The translations under genes and the position numbers were made by a program. From the NCBI RefSeq assembly GCF_003268275.1, contig NZ_QLYR01000002.1, positions 186,001 to 250,000 of the forward strand: DNA of 64,000 nucleotides. The letters run 5' to 3'. Below the pieces are notes generated by a model. It saw nothing but the letters and a program-made list of their open reading frames with translations. It ran no database searches and was not told the origin of the DNA. Below are positions 41,650 through 50,683 of the stretch, piece after piece. How positions within the stretch are numbered: the stretch's first letter is position 1; every line of letters starts with the position of its first letter. Origin of the DNA: Hydrogeniiclostridium mannosilyticum (GTDB lineage: Bacteria > Bacillota > Clostridia > Oscillospirales > Acutalibacteraceae).

Positions 41650-42555
41650 TTGAATTTGAAAATAGGATTGATAGATGTAGACAGTCATAATTTTCCCAAC
41701 CTTTGCTTGATGAAGTTATCCGCGTATCATAAGGCGGCAGGCGACAAAGTGGAATGGTGGCGACCGTTCAGACGGTACGATATTGTCTACAAAAGCAGGG
41801 TGTTTACAGACACCTATTCCAAAGATGAAATAACCGTCAGGAACGCAGCGCGGGTTATCAAGGGAGGTACAGGCTACGGCGCAGATAACGCCTTGCCCTA
41901 TGACGTGGAGCATACCCGCCCCGATTATTCTCTTTATCCGCAGTTTTCTGGCACAGCTTATGGCTTTTTGAGCCGTGGTTGCCCCCGAAATTGCGGATTT
42001 TGTATTGTTAGCGGCAAGGAGGGGCGCAAAAGCGTAAAGACCGCCGATCTCTCCGAATTTTGGGACGGACAAAAGGAAATCAAGCTGATGGACGCAAACC
42101 TTTTGGCTTGCGCCGACCATGAAAATCTCATTGAACAGCTTGCACAAAGCCGCGCATTGGTAGATTTTATGCAGGGGCTTGATATTCGTCTTGTCAACCG
42201 GGACAACATTTCCCTGCTCAACCGTGTACGGACAAAGGCGGTACACTTTGCATGGGATAACCCCAACGAAGATTTAACCGGGCATTTCCAGCGTTTTTTA
42301 GATTTTACCACCGTTAAAAGCAGCCGAAACCGCCGGGTATATGTGCTGACAAACTACGGCAGCACTCACGAACAGGATTTATACCGCGTGAACACCTTGC
42401 GGGCTATGGGCTTTGACCCCTATGTGATGATTTATGAACGCCCCACCGCCCCGCCTATCACCCGCCACTTGCAGCGTTGGGTGAACAATAAACGGATTTT
42501 CTACACTGTGAACGATTTTAGCGATTATCTCCCTGCAAAAAGGAGGCATGACTAA
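41650..42555 (+). CDS. Radical SAM domain protein in the conjugation operon
   Basis: 301 residues with a CxxxCxxC Fe-S motif (CPRNCGFC, C111, C115 and C118) and the surrounding pattern GFLSRG...CIVSGKEG typical of radical SAM proteins. The N-terminal part (LIDVDSHNFPNLCLMKLSAY) resembles the B12-binding-like segment of some families, but no DxHxxG cobalamin motif is seen. It is encoded between virB6 and prgI and overlaps prgI by one base, so it is made with the channel proteins. No substrate is known; a role in modifying a surface or channel component is only a guess. The start is TTG 41650. Confidence 0.72.
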   Translation: MNLKIGLIDVDSHNFPNLCLMKLSAYHKAAGDKVEWWRPFRRYDIVYKSRVFTDTYSKDEITVRNAARVIKGGTGYGADNALPYDVEHTRPDYSLYPQFSGTAYGFLSRGCPRNCGFCIVSGKEGRKSVKTADLSEFWDGQKEIKLMDANLLACADHENLIEQLAQSRALVDFMQGLDIRLVNRDNISLLNRVRTKAVHFAWDNPNEDLTGHFQRFLDFTTVKSSRNRRVYVLTNYGSTHEQDLYRVNTLRAMGFDPYVMIYERPTAPPITRHLQRWVNNKRIFYTVNDFSDYLPAKRRHD

Positions 42556-42956
42556 TGGCGTATGTACCTGTACCAAAAGATTTGTCCCAAGTCAAAACAA
42601 AGGTCATTTTCAACTTGACGAAGCGGCAGCTTATTTGCTTTGCGGCAGCCCTTGTAGTAGGACTACCGCTTTTCTTTTTGCTCAAAGGCAGCGCGGGAAC
42701 CAGCCTTGCGGCTTTTGCCATGATACTTGTCATGCTCCCGTGCTTCCTGTTCGCCATGTATGAAAAACACGGGCAGCCCCTTGAGGTGGTATTGAAAAAT
42801 GTTATTCAGACCAAGTTTATCCGCCCCAGGGAACGCCCCTACAAAACCGAAAATTTTTACAGCCTGTTAGAAAAACAAAGAAAACTGGAAAAGGAGGTTT
42901 CAGCTATTGTCAAACGCACACGCCACAAAGACGCGGGAAACAGCAACAAAGCCTAA
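42555..42956 (+). CDS. PrgI family conjugation protein
   Basis: 133 residues; the two central hydrophobic segments (LICFAAALVVGLPLFFLL and FAMILVMLPCFLFAMY) follow the amphipathic MAYVPVPKDLSQVKTKV start of PrgI proteins. In pCF10 PrgI is an inner-membrane channel subunit. The stop falls 50 bases inside virB4. Confidence 0.9.
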   Translation: MAYVPVPKDLSQVKTKVIFNLTKRQLICFAAALVVGLPLFFLLKGSAGTSLAAFAMILVMLPCFLFAMYEKHGQPLEVVLKNVIQTKFIRPRERPYKTENFYSLLEKQRKLEKEVSAIVKRTRHKDAGNSNKA

Positions 42957-45339
42957 ACGCAAGCTGACCCGCGCAGAGAAGAAAGAGATTGCCGCCCTTA
43001 TCCGCAAGGCAAAGGGCGACGGAAAGCCCCATACCGCACAGCAGACCATTCCCTATTTGCAGATGTACCCGGACGGTATCTGCAAGGTTACGGAAAAGAA
43101 ATATTCCAAAAGTATCGCCTTTGAGGATATTAGCTACCAGCTCGCCGGGAACGACGACAAGAACGCCATTTTCGAGGGGTGGTGCGATTTTCTCAACTAC
43201 TTTGACGCTACCGTATCGGTGCAATTTTCCTTTATCAATCAGGGGACGCAGCACAGCGACGCGGAAAAGGCGATTACGATTCCAGCGCAGGACGACGCTT
43301 TTAATTCCATTCGCACCGAATATGCGGACATGCTCAAAAACCAGCTTGCAAAGGGCAACAACGGCCTTGTGAAACAGAAATATATTACTGTTTCCATAGA
43401 AGCAGAGAGCTACACGGCAGCCAAAACGCGGCTTGCCCGGATTGAAACCGATATACTGAATAATTTTAAGGTACTCGGCGTATCGGCAAAGCCTATGTCC
43501 GGCTATGAGCGGCTAAAAGCCCTGCACGGGGTGTTCCACCCGGAGGGCGAGCCGTTCCAGTTTTCTTTTGATTGGCTTGTCCCGTCCGGGCTTTCCACAA
43601 AGGACTATATCGCCCCGTCCTCTTTCACCTTTGGCGAGGGGCGATATTTCCGCATAGGTAAAAAAATCGGTGCGGTGTCGTTTTTACAGATACTTGCGCC
43701 GGAACTGAACGACCGGATTTTATCGGAGATTTTAGACCTTGAAATGGGCGTAATCGTCAACCTGCATATTCAGAGTATCGACCAGACCGAAGCGATCAAG
43801 ACCATAAAGCGCAAAATCACCAACCTTGATAAAATGAAAATCGAGGAGCAGAAAAAGGCGGTGAGAAGCGGTTACGATATGGATATTATCCCGTCCGACC
43901 TTGCCACCTACGGCGACGACGCAAAAAATCTCTTGCAGGATTTACAGAGCCGCAACGAGCGAATGTTTCTACTGACGTTCCTTGTCGTGAATATTGCCGA
44001 TACACGGCGCAAGCTGGAAAATGACATATTTGCGGCGGCGGGCGTGGCACAAAAGTATAATTGTGCGCTAACCCGGCTTGATTACCAGCAGGAGCAGGGG
44101 CTTATGTCCTCTCTTCCTCTTGGCGAAAACCATATTTCCATACAACGGCGGCTGACGACGAGCAGCACCGCTATTTTTATTCCCTTTATTACGCAAGAGC
44201 TTTTTCAAAGCGGCGAAGCCCTTTATTACGGGCTAAACGCATTATCCAACAACATGATACTTTGCGACCGCAAGCAGCTAAAAAATCCAAACGGGCTTAT
44301 TCTCGGCACCCCCGGCAGTGGCAAATCCTTTGCAGCAAAGCGGGAAATGACAAACGCTTTTCTCATTACCAACGACGATATTATTATTTGCGACCCGGAA
44401 GCCGAATATTTTTCCCTTGTGGAACGCCTGCATGGACAGGTTATCCGCTTATCTCCCACGGGAAAAGGCATAGACGGAACACCGCAGTATGTCAACCCTA
44501 TGGATATTAACCTCAATTACAGCGAGGACGACAACCCCCTTGCCCTCAAATCCGACTTTATCCTTTCCCTTTGCGAGCTTATCATTGGCGGCAAGGAGGG
44601 CTTACAGCCCGTAGAAAAAACAATCATTGACCGCGCTGTGCGGAACATGTACCGTCCGTTTTTGGCTGACCCCGACCCGGCGAAAATGCCGATTTTGGGC
44701 GACCTGTACGACGAACTGCTCCGGCAGCCGGAGCCGGAAGCGGCGCATATTGCGTCCGCGTTGGAGCTTTATGTTTCCGGTTCTCTCAATGTTTTTAACC
44801 ACCGTACTAACGTACAGCTTGACAATCGCCTTGTCTGCTTTGATATAAAGCAGCTTGGGAAACAGCTTAAAAAGCTGGGTATGCTCATTGTGCAAGATCA
44901 GGTGTGGAACCGCGTAACCGTCAACCGGGCAGAGAAAAAGACAACCCGCTATTACATGGACGAATTTCACTTGCTCTTAAAGGAAGAACAAACAGCAGCG
45001 TACAGCGTGGAGATTTGGAAACGCTTTCGGAAATGGGGCGGTATTCCAAGCGGCATAACGCAGAATGTGAAAGACTTGTTGAGCAGCTATGAGGTGGAAA
45101 ATATCTTTGAAAACAGCGACTTTATCCTTATGCTCAATCAAGCGGCAGGCGACCGGGAAATCCTTGCACGGCAGCTTAATATTTCCCCGCAGCAGATGAA
45201 ATACGTTACCCACACCGAAGCAGGCGAAGGGCTTATTTTCTATGGAAACGTCGTACTTCCCTTTGTAGACCATTTCCCCAAAGATACCGAGCTTTACAGG
45301 GTAATGACGACAAAGCCGGAGGAAGTGGGCGAAGCATGA
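42907..45339 (+). CDS. virB4: VirB4-type conjugation ATPase
   Basis: 810-residue TraC/VirB4 ATPase that energises the secretion channel. N-terminal domain to about residue 440, then Walker A GTPGSGKS (about 468-475), Walker B YYMDEFHLL (about 682-690) and the C-terminal GGIPSGITQNVKDLL region of the AAA domain. TTG 42907 has AAAGGAGG about 8 bases upstream. Intact and of full length. Confidence 0.95.
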   Translation: MSNAHATKTRETATKPKRKLTRAEKKEIAALIRKAKGDGKPHTAQQTIPYLQMYPDGICKVTEKKYSKSIAFEDISYQLAGNDDKNAIFEGWCDFLNYFDATVSVQFSFINQGTQHSDAEKAITIPAQDDAFNSIRTEYADMLKNQLAKGNNGLVKQKYITVSIEAESYTAAKTRLARIETDILNNFKVLGVSAKPMSGYERLKALHGVFHPEGEPFQFSFDWLVPSGLSTKDYIAPSSFTFGEGRYFRIGKKIGAVSFLQILAPELNDRILSEILDLEMGVIVNLHIQSIDQTEAIKTIKRKITNLDKMKIEEQKKAVRSGYDMDIIPSDLATYGDDAKNLLQDLQSRNERMFLLTFLVVNIADTRRKLENDIFAAAGVAQKYNCALTRLDYQQEQGLMSSLPLGENHISIQRRLTTSSTAIFIPFITQELFQSGEALYYGLNALSNNMILCDRKQLKNPNGLILGTPGSGKSFAAKREMTNAFLITNDDIIICDPEAEYFSLVERLHGQVIRLSPTGKGIDGTPQYVNPMDINLNYSEDDNPLALKSDFILSLCELIIGGKEGLQPVEKTIIDRAVRNMYRPFLADPDPAKMPILGDLYDELLRQPEPEAAHIASALELYVSGSLNVFNHRTNVQLDNRLVCFDIKQLGKQLKKLGMLIVQDQVWNRVTVNRAEKKTTRYYMDEFHLLLKEEQTAAYSVEIWKRFRKWGGIPSGITQNVKDLLSSYEVENIFENSDFILMLNQAAGDREILARQLNISPQQMKYVTHTEAGEGLIFYGNVVLPFVDHFPKDTELYRVMTTKPEEVGEA

Positions 45340-45373
45340 AAATAGCGCGCATACAGATTGGAGGTGATAGCGA

Positions 45374-47278
45374 TTGAGCGATCAACAGGAAAAACAGGAG
45401 CAGCAGGTACCGCAGCAGAGTACAGCCGCCGCCGAGCGTATTTTAGAGCATGTGGACGCGGCGCATACCCGGCATAAAAGCAAAAAGGCAGCGCGAGAGT
45501 TGCAGGAAGAAACCACCCTACATATGAAATCGTCCCGGCTGCAATTTACCGACGAGGAACGCGCCGCACCGGAGCTTGCAAAGTATATCCGCAAATCCGA
45601 TAAAGCCGCCGACCGTCTGGACGCGGCAAGGGAGAAAATCCCAAAGCAAAGGAAACTTATCAAGGAGCGCACCTATGACGAGGCCGCCGGGAAAGGCAAA
45701 ACCCGCTTACGCTTTGAAAAGCAGGAGAAGCCCGCCCCAAACGATAAACAGCATAAAAATCCCTTGTCCCGCCCCGTACAGGAGGCGGGCGTTTTTGTTC
45801 ACAATAAAATCCATTCGGTTGAAAAGGACAACGCGGGCGTTGAGGGTGCGCATAAAGCGGAAGAACTTGGAGAGCGCGGCGCACGGTACGGGGCGCGAAA
45901 AATCCGGCAGGGCTATCATAGCCGCAAGCTCAAACCATACCGGAAAGCCGCAAAAGCAGAAAAGGCGGCGGCAAAAGCGAATGTTAAAGTAGAGTACCGT
46001 AAAATTTTGCGGGATAACCCACAGCTTACGTCTAACCCCGTATCGCACTTATGGCAAAAGCGGCAGATTAAAAAGCAGTATGCACAGGCATTGCGAAAAG
46101 GCGGGACAACGGGCATTAGAGCCACCGCAGCGAAAATGCGTAAATTGGCGCGGAAAGCCGCAGAAGAAACAAGGAAAAAGGTCATGTTTGTGGCGCGGCA
46201 CCCGGTAGGCGTGGTAATCGCTATTGGCGTACTGTTGCTTTTCATTATGATTTTCGCAGGACTATCCTCATGCGCGTCCATATTTTCCGGCGGTGCTTCT
46301 ACGGTTGTAGGAACGTCATACGTTGCGGAGGACGCGGAGATGATCGGAGCCGAACAGGACTACGCGGCGTTGGAAGCAAATTTACAAAACGAGATTGACG
46401 CTATCGAGGAAACGCACCTCGGCTATGACGAGTACCGTTACGACCTTGATACAATCGGACACGACCCCTATGTGCTGACTTCCATTTTAACCGCGCTGCA
46501 CCTTGACTACACCCGCGCAGACGTACAGGACACGTTGCAAATGCTCTTTGAAAAGCAGTATATTTTGACGCTTACCGAAGAAGTGGAAACGCTCTACCGC
46601 ACAGAAACGCGGACAGGTACCCGTACCGTGATTGACCCGGAAACGGGCAAGGAAACCACTGAAACCTACGAATACGAGGTACAAGTCCCTTATGATGAAC
46701 GCCATATCTTACATGTGTCGCTGGAAAATTTCGACTTATCCCATTTACCCGTCTATATCATGGACGAGGAAACCCTATCCCTGTATGCTACCTATATGCA
46801 GACATTGGGAAACCGCCCCGATTTATTTCCGACCAGCAGTTACCCGAACGCTTCTACTATCAAGGAGCCGACCTATTACGAGGTACCACCCGAAGCGTTG
46901 AAAGACGCTACCTTTGCGGCAATGCTGACCGAAGCGAAAAAGTATATCGGCTATCCTTACGTTTGGGGCGGCAGCAGCCCGGCAACGTCTTTTGATTGCA
47001 GTGGCTTTGTATCGTGGGTAATCAATCACAGTGGTTGGGACGTGGGGCGGCTTGGCGCGCAGAGCTTATATAACATCTGCACCCCCGTAACGGCAGCGCA
47101 GGCAAAGCCCGGCGACCTTATCTTTTTTCAAGGCACCTATGACGTTTCCGGCGTTTCACACGTCGGTATTTATGTGGGCGACGGTATGATGATACATTGC
47201 GGCGACCCGATTTCCTACGCAAATATCAATACGAACTATTGGCAAGAACACTTTTACGCCTATGGGCGGTTACCGTAA
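45374..47278 (+). CDS. NlpC/P60 peptidoglycan hydrolase of the transfer apparatus
   Basis: 634 residues. Cytoplasmic, very Lys/Arg-rich N-terminal 270 residues, a single membrane segment (about 278-297, VGVVIAIGVLLLFIMIFAG), an extracellular linker and a C-terminal NlpC/P60 domain with catalytic Cys in FDCSGF (about 542) and His in SHVGIY (about 596). It opens the cell wall for the mating channel, the role of VirB1/PrgK/Orf14-type proteins. TTG start with GGAGGTGA upstream. Confidence 0.9.
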   Translation: MSDQQEKQEQQVPQQSTAAAERILEHVDAAHTRHKSKKAARELQEETTLHMKSSRLQFTDEERAAPELAKYIRKSDKAADRLDAAREKIPKQRKLIKERTYDEAAGKGKTRLRFEKQEKPAPNDKQHKNPLSRPVQEAGVFVHNKIHSVEKDNAGVEGAHKAEELGERGARYGARKIRQGYHSRKLKPYRKAAKAEKAAAKANVKVEYRKILRDNPQLTSNPVSHLWQKRQIKKQYAQALRKGGTTGIRATAAKMRKLARKAAEETRKKVMFVARHPVGVVIAIGVLLLFIMIFAGLSSCASIFSGGASTVVGTSYVAEDAEMIGAEQDYAALEANLQNEIDAIEETHLGYDEYRYDLDTIGHDPYVLTSILTALHLDYTRADVQDTLQMLFEKQYILTLTEEVETLYRTETRTGTRTVIDPETGKETTETYEYEVQVPYDERHILHVSLENFDLSHLPVYIMDEETLSLYATYMQTLGNRPDLFPTSSYPNASTIKEPTYYEVPPEALKDATFAAMLTEAKKYIGYPYVWGGSSPATSFDCSGFVSWVINHSGWDVGRLGAQSLYNICTPVTAAQAKPGDLIFFQGTYDVSGVSHVGIYVGDGMMIHCGDPISYANINTNYWQEHFYAYGRLP

Positions 47279-47299
47279 AATTGAAAGGAGTTTTTTATT

Positions 47300-47551
47300 A
47301 TGGCAAACAACAAAATTGACCGTATCGACCGGGAGATTGAAAAGACCCGCGAGAAAATCACCGAATATCAAAACAAGCTCAAAGGGTTGGAAGCGCAGAA
47401 AACCGAAGCGGAAAATCTGCAAATCGTCCAGCTTGTGCGTTCTATGCGTATTACCCCGCAGGAGCTTAACGAACTGCTTTCCGGCGGTACCATTCCCGGC
47501 ATGACCGCAGCAGACTATGAAGAACGGGAGGACAATGTAAATGAGGAATAA
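47300..47551 (+). CDS. DUF4315 family protein
   Basis: 83 residues. Coiled-coil N-terminus (IDREIEKTREKITEYQNKLKGLEAQKTEAENLQIVQLVRS) followed by MTPQELNELLSG. Found in this position in Tn1549-type ICEs. Overlaps the next gene by 11 bases. Role unknown. Confidence 0.82.
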   Translation: MANNKIDRIDREIEKTREKITEYQNKLKGLEAQKTEAENLQIVQLVRSMRITPQELNELLSGGTIPGMTAADYEEREDNVNEE

Positions 47552-48347
47552 GCGATTTTTCCGCAGCTTTTTTGTAATGCTTGCCGCCCTTGTCGTTTTG
47601 GGCGGCTTTTCTGTTACCGCCTACGCATATAGTGGCGAAGAAGCAAACAGCGAAACCACCGTACAGACAGAGGCCGAAACCACCACGCCCGAAGCTGCCG
47701 AGCCACAGGAGCCGGAGGCCAACGAAGCACAGGAACCGGAAGAAGAAACCACGGGCGGCGTGGAACCCCAGCCGCTAACGCCGGAGGGCAATATGAGCCT
47801 TATCGACGAAATACAGGGCGAAGCGTCCGAAGATAAAGAGTTTATTGTTGTGCAGAGCAAGGGCGGCAATTACTTCTATATCGTGATCGACCATGCGGCG
47901 CAGGGGGAAAACACCGTCCATTTCTTAAATCAGGTGGACGAGGCCGATCTCATGGCGATTATCGAGGACGAAAACGGGCAGACGCAGGAAACCCCGGACG
48001 TTTGTACCTGTACCGATAAATGCGCAGCCGGAAACGTGGATATGAATTGCCCGGTATGCACTGTCAATATGAGCGAGTGCGTGGGCAAGGAAGCCGCAGC
48101 CGAAACGCCGGACGAACCGGAGCAGCCGGAAGAAAGCGGCGGCGGTATCGGCGGTATTATCCTTTTTGCCGTTGTCGCGCTGCTTGGCGGCGGTGGCGCG
48201 CTTTATTATTTTAAGGTTATGAAGCCGAAGCAGGCGGCAAAGGGAAACACCGACCTTGAAGATTTCGACTTTGACGAATACGAGGACGAGCCGCAGAATG
48301 AGGACGACCAACCCGAAGCAGACGACAAACAGGAGGACGAGGAATGA
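47541..48347 (+). CDS. DUF4366 membrane protein of the ICE
   Basis: 268 residues: signal peptide (about 1-30), Glu/Thr-rich extracellular linker, DUF4366 core with MSLIDEIQGEASEDKEFIVVQSKGGNYFYIVIDHA (about 86-120), a Cys-rich zinc-like part (CTCTDKCAAG...CPVC, about 153-174), a transmembrane segment (IGGIILFAVVALLGGGGALYYF) and an acidic tail. Widespread in Tn1549-like ICEs between the wall hydrolase and topoisomerase genes; function unknown, likely a mating-channel accessory protein. Confidence 0.85.
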   Translation: MRNKRFFRSFFVMLAALVVLGGFSVTAYAYSGEEANSETTVQTEAETTTPEAAEPQEPEANEAQEPEEETTGGVEPQPLTPEGNMSLIDEIQGEASEDKEFIVVQSKGGNYFYIVIDHAAQGENTVHFLNQVDEADLMAIIEDENGQTQETPDVCTCTDKCAAGNVDMNCPVCTVNMSECVGKEAAAETPDEPEQPEESGGGIGGIILFAVVALLGGGGALYYFKVMKPKQAAKGNTDLEDFDFDEYEDEPQNEDDQPEADDKQEDEE

Positions 48348-50566
48348 GCTATACCCTTGTAATTGCAGAAAAACCCAGCGTGGCGGCGAATATCGCCGCC
48401 GCACTCGGCGTTAAGGAAAAACAGGACGGATATATGGAGGGCGCGGGCTATCTCATTTCATGGTGCGTCGGACATTTGATAGGGCTTGCAGAAGCCGCCG
48501 CCTACGGCGAACAGTATAAAAAATGGAGCTATGACAGTCTACCCATTCTGCCGCAGGAATGGAAATACACTGTCGCAAAGGATAAAGACAAGCAGTTCAA
48601 AATCCTAAAGGAGCTTATGCACCGCGCCGACGTTTCGGAGGTTGTCAACGCTTGCGACGCCGGGCGCGAGGGCGAGCTAATTTTTCGTTTCGTCTATGAA
48701 ATGGCGGGCTGTAAAAAGCCTATGCGCCGCCTTTGGATTTCCTCAATGGAAAGCGAAGCAATCCGGCGCGGCTTTGAAAGCCTAAAGGACGGACGGGAAT
48801 ATGACGCGCTTTTTGCGTCTGCCCTATGCCGTGCAAAAGCCGATTGGTTAATCGGTATCAATGCCACCCGCCTTTTTTCTGTTCTATATCATCACACCCT
48901 GAATGTGGGGCGCGTCCAAACCCCTACCCTAAAAATGCTGGTAGACCGGGACGCAGCGATTACCCGGTTTAAGAGAGAAAAATACTACCATGTGCGCCTT
49001 GCAATCGGCGGCGCGGAAGCGGTTAGCGAAAGGATTTCCGACACTCAAAAAGCAAAGGTGCTGAAAACGGCTTGCGAAACGTCGCAGGCCGTTTGTGTTT
49101 CCGTCGTCAAAGAGAAAAAGGCCATAACCCCGCCAAAGCTGTTTGACCTAACGAGTTTACAGCGAGAAGCAAACCGCCTTTTCGGATATACGGCAAAACA
49201 AACCCTTGATTTGGCGCAAGCCCTGTATGAAAAACGGCTTTTAACCTATCCGAGAACGGACAGCGTATTTTTAACCGACGATATGGGCGATACGGCGGCG
49301 CAGATCGCCGCGCTGCTTTGCAGCAAATTACCCTTTATGGCGGGCGCAGAATTTAACCCCGGCGTTTCCCGTATGCTTGACAGCAAAAAGGTTTCCGACC
49401 ACCACGCTATTATCCCTACAATGGAGCTTGCAAAGGCCGACTTTGCCGCGCTGCCGGAAAGCGAGAGAAATATCCTGACCCTTGCCGGGGTACGCCTGCT
49501 ATTTGCCGCCGCCGAGCCGCATATCTACGAAGCGGTTACGGCGGTTTTCTCATGCGCCGGTACCGAGTTTACAGCAAAGGGAAAGACCGTGCTTGCCGCC
49601 GGGTGGAAAGAACTGGAACGGCGGTACAGGGCAACCCTAAAAGCAAAGCCCGACGCCGACGAGGACGAAGCCGCCGGGCTTGCGTTAGAGGTGCCGGATT
49701 TTGCAGAAGGACAGCAATTTGACAATCCCGCCGCAACGGTTACAGAACACGATACAACACCCCCGAAACAGCATACCGAAGCGACCTTGCTTTCCGCTAT
49801 GGAGCGCGCCGGAAATGAAGAAACCGACCCAAAATACAGGGCTCCCGCAAAGTCGCAAGACTTTGTGGGAAAAGGAGGAGCAACGGAGCAAAACGAATAC
49901 CCGGCTTTAGACGGGTGTAGTGAAGCGGAGTTTGCGACGACGCAACGCCGGGGACTTGGCACCCCCGCCACCCGTGCCGCGATTATTGAAAAACTTATCA
50001 AAGGCGGTTTTATCCAGCGCAAGGGCAAACAGCTACTTCCCACCAAAGACGGAAACAATTTAATATGCGTCCTGCCGGAAACGCTTACTTCCCCGCAGCT
50101 TACGGCTGAGTGGGAAAACAAGTTGACGCAGATCGCAAAGGGAACCGCCGCGCCGGAGGATTTTATGCGCGGCATTGAAGATATGGCGCGGGAGCTTGTG
50201 AAAACCTATCCTTTCCTTTCCGATAAAGACAAGGGGCTTTTCAAAGAGGAAAAACAGGCAATCGGCAAATGCCCCCGTTGCGGCGGCGACGTGTACGAAG
50301 GAAAGAAAAACTATTACTGTTCCAACAAGGATTGCGCCTTTGTCATGTGGAAAAACGACCGCTTTTTTGAGGAACGCAAGATTACCTTTACCCCGAAGAT
50401 TGCCGCCGAGCTTCTAAAAAGCGGCAAGGCAAAGGTGAAAAAGCTGTATTCCCCCAAAACGGGCAAAACCTACGACGGGACAATCGTTTTAGCCGACACA
50501 GGCGGTAAATATGTAAACTACCGGATTTCCGTTCAGAGGGACAGAGAAGTTACGCAGCAAGCATAG
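48344..50566 (+). CDS. topB: DNA topoisomerase III (TopB type)
   Basis: 740-residue type IA topoisomerase. Toprim motif EKPSVAANIAAALG at the N-terminus, acidic DxDAGREGEL at about 105-112, active-site Tyr in LTYPRTDS (about 302), C-terminal zinc ribbon (CPRCGGDVYEGKKNYYCSNKDC, about 646-667). ICE-borne TopB relaxes or decatenates DNA in transfer and replication. The ATG overlaps the DUF4366 stop. The stop lies just upstream of an oriT-like sequence. Confidence 0.95.
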   Translation: MSYTLVIAEKPSVAANIAAALGVKEKQDGYMEGAGYLISWCVGHLIGLAEAAAYGEQYKKWSYDSLPILPQEWKYTVAKDKDKQFKILKELMHRADVSEVVNACDAGREGELIFRFVYEMAGCKKPMRRLWISSMESEAIRRGFESLKDGREYDALFASALCRAKADWLIGINATRLFSVLYHHTLNVGRVQTPTLKMLVDRDAAITRFKREKYYHVRLAIGGAEAVSERISDTQKAKVLKTACETSQAVCVSVVKEKKAITPPKLFDLTSLQREANRLFGYTAKQTLDLAQALYEKRLLTYPRTDSVFLTDDMGDTAAQIAALLCSKLPFMAGAEFNPGVSRMLDSKKVSDHHAIIPTMELAKADFAALPESERNILTLAGVRLLFAAAEPHIYEAVTAVFSCAGTEFTAKGKTVLAAGWKELERRYRATLKAKPDADEDEAAGLALEVPDFAEGQQFDNPAATVTEHDTTPPKQHTEATLLSAMERAGNEETDPKYRAPAKSQDFVGKGGATEQNEYPALDGCSEAEFATTQRRGLGTPATRAAIIEKLIKGGFIQRKGKQLLPTKDGNNLICVLPETLTSPQLTAEWENKLTQIAKGTAAPEDFMRGIEDMARELVKTYPFLSDKDKGLFKEEKQAIGKCPRCGGDVYEGKKNYYCSNKDCAFVMWKNDRFFEERKITFTPKIAAELLKSGKAKVKKLYSPKTGKTYDGTIVLADTGGKYVNYRISVQRDREVTQQA

Positions 50567-50653
50567 GAAAGGGGTACCCTTTCCGTAAAAATCCCCGTTT
50601 TCGCCTGCCAGCGATTGCGGGGATTTTTGCCTTTTGGGATAGTCCCAAACCCT
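50556..50653 (+). other. oriT-like sequence downstream of topB
   Basis: Begins with 32 bases (50556-50587) that are identical, in inverted orientation, to 59403-59434 beside the relaxase operon, including the near-palindrome GGAAAGGGGTACCCTTTCC. A terminator-like ATCCCCG...CGGGGAT hairpin and then TTGGGATAGTCCCAA-ACCCT (50635-50653) follow; the latter matches the hairpin-plus-ACCCT seen at the other two mobilisation loci. By content this is a second copy of the presumed ICE origin of transfer, in opposite orientation. Confidence 0.6.
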
Positions 50654-50683
50654 TAAAAATATGAAAGGACGTGATTTAACAAT

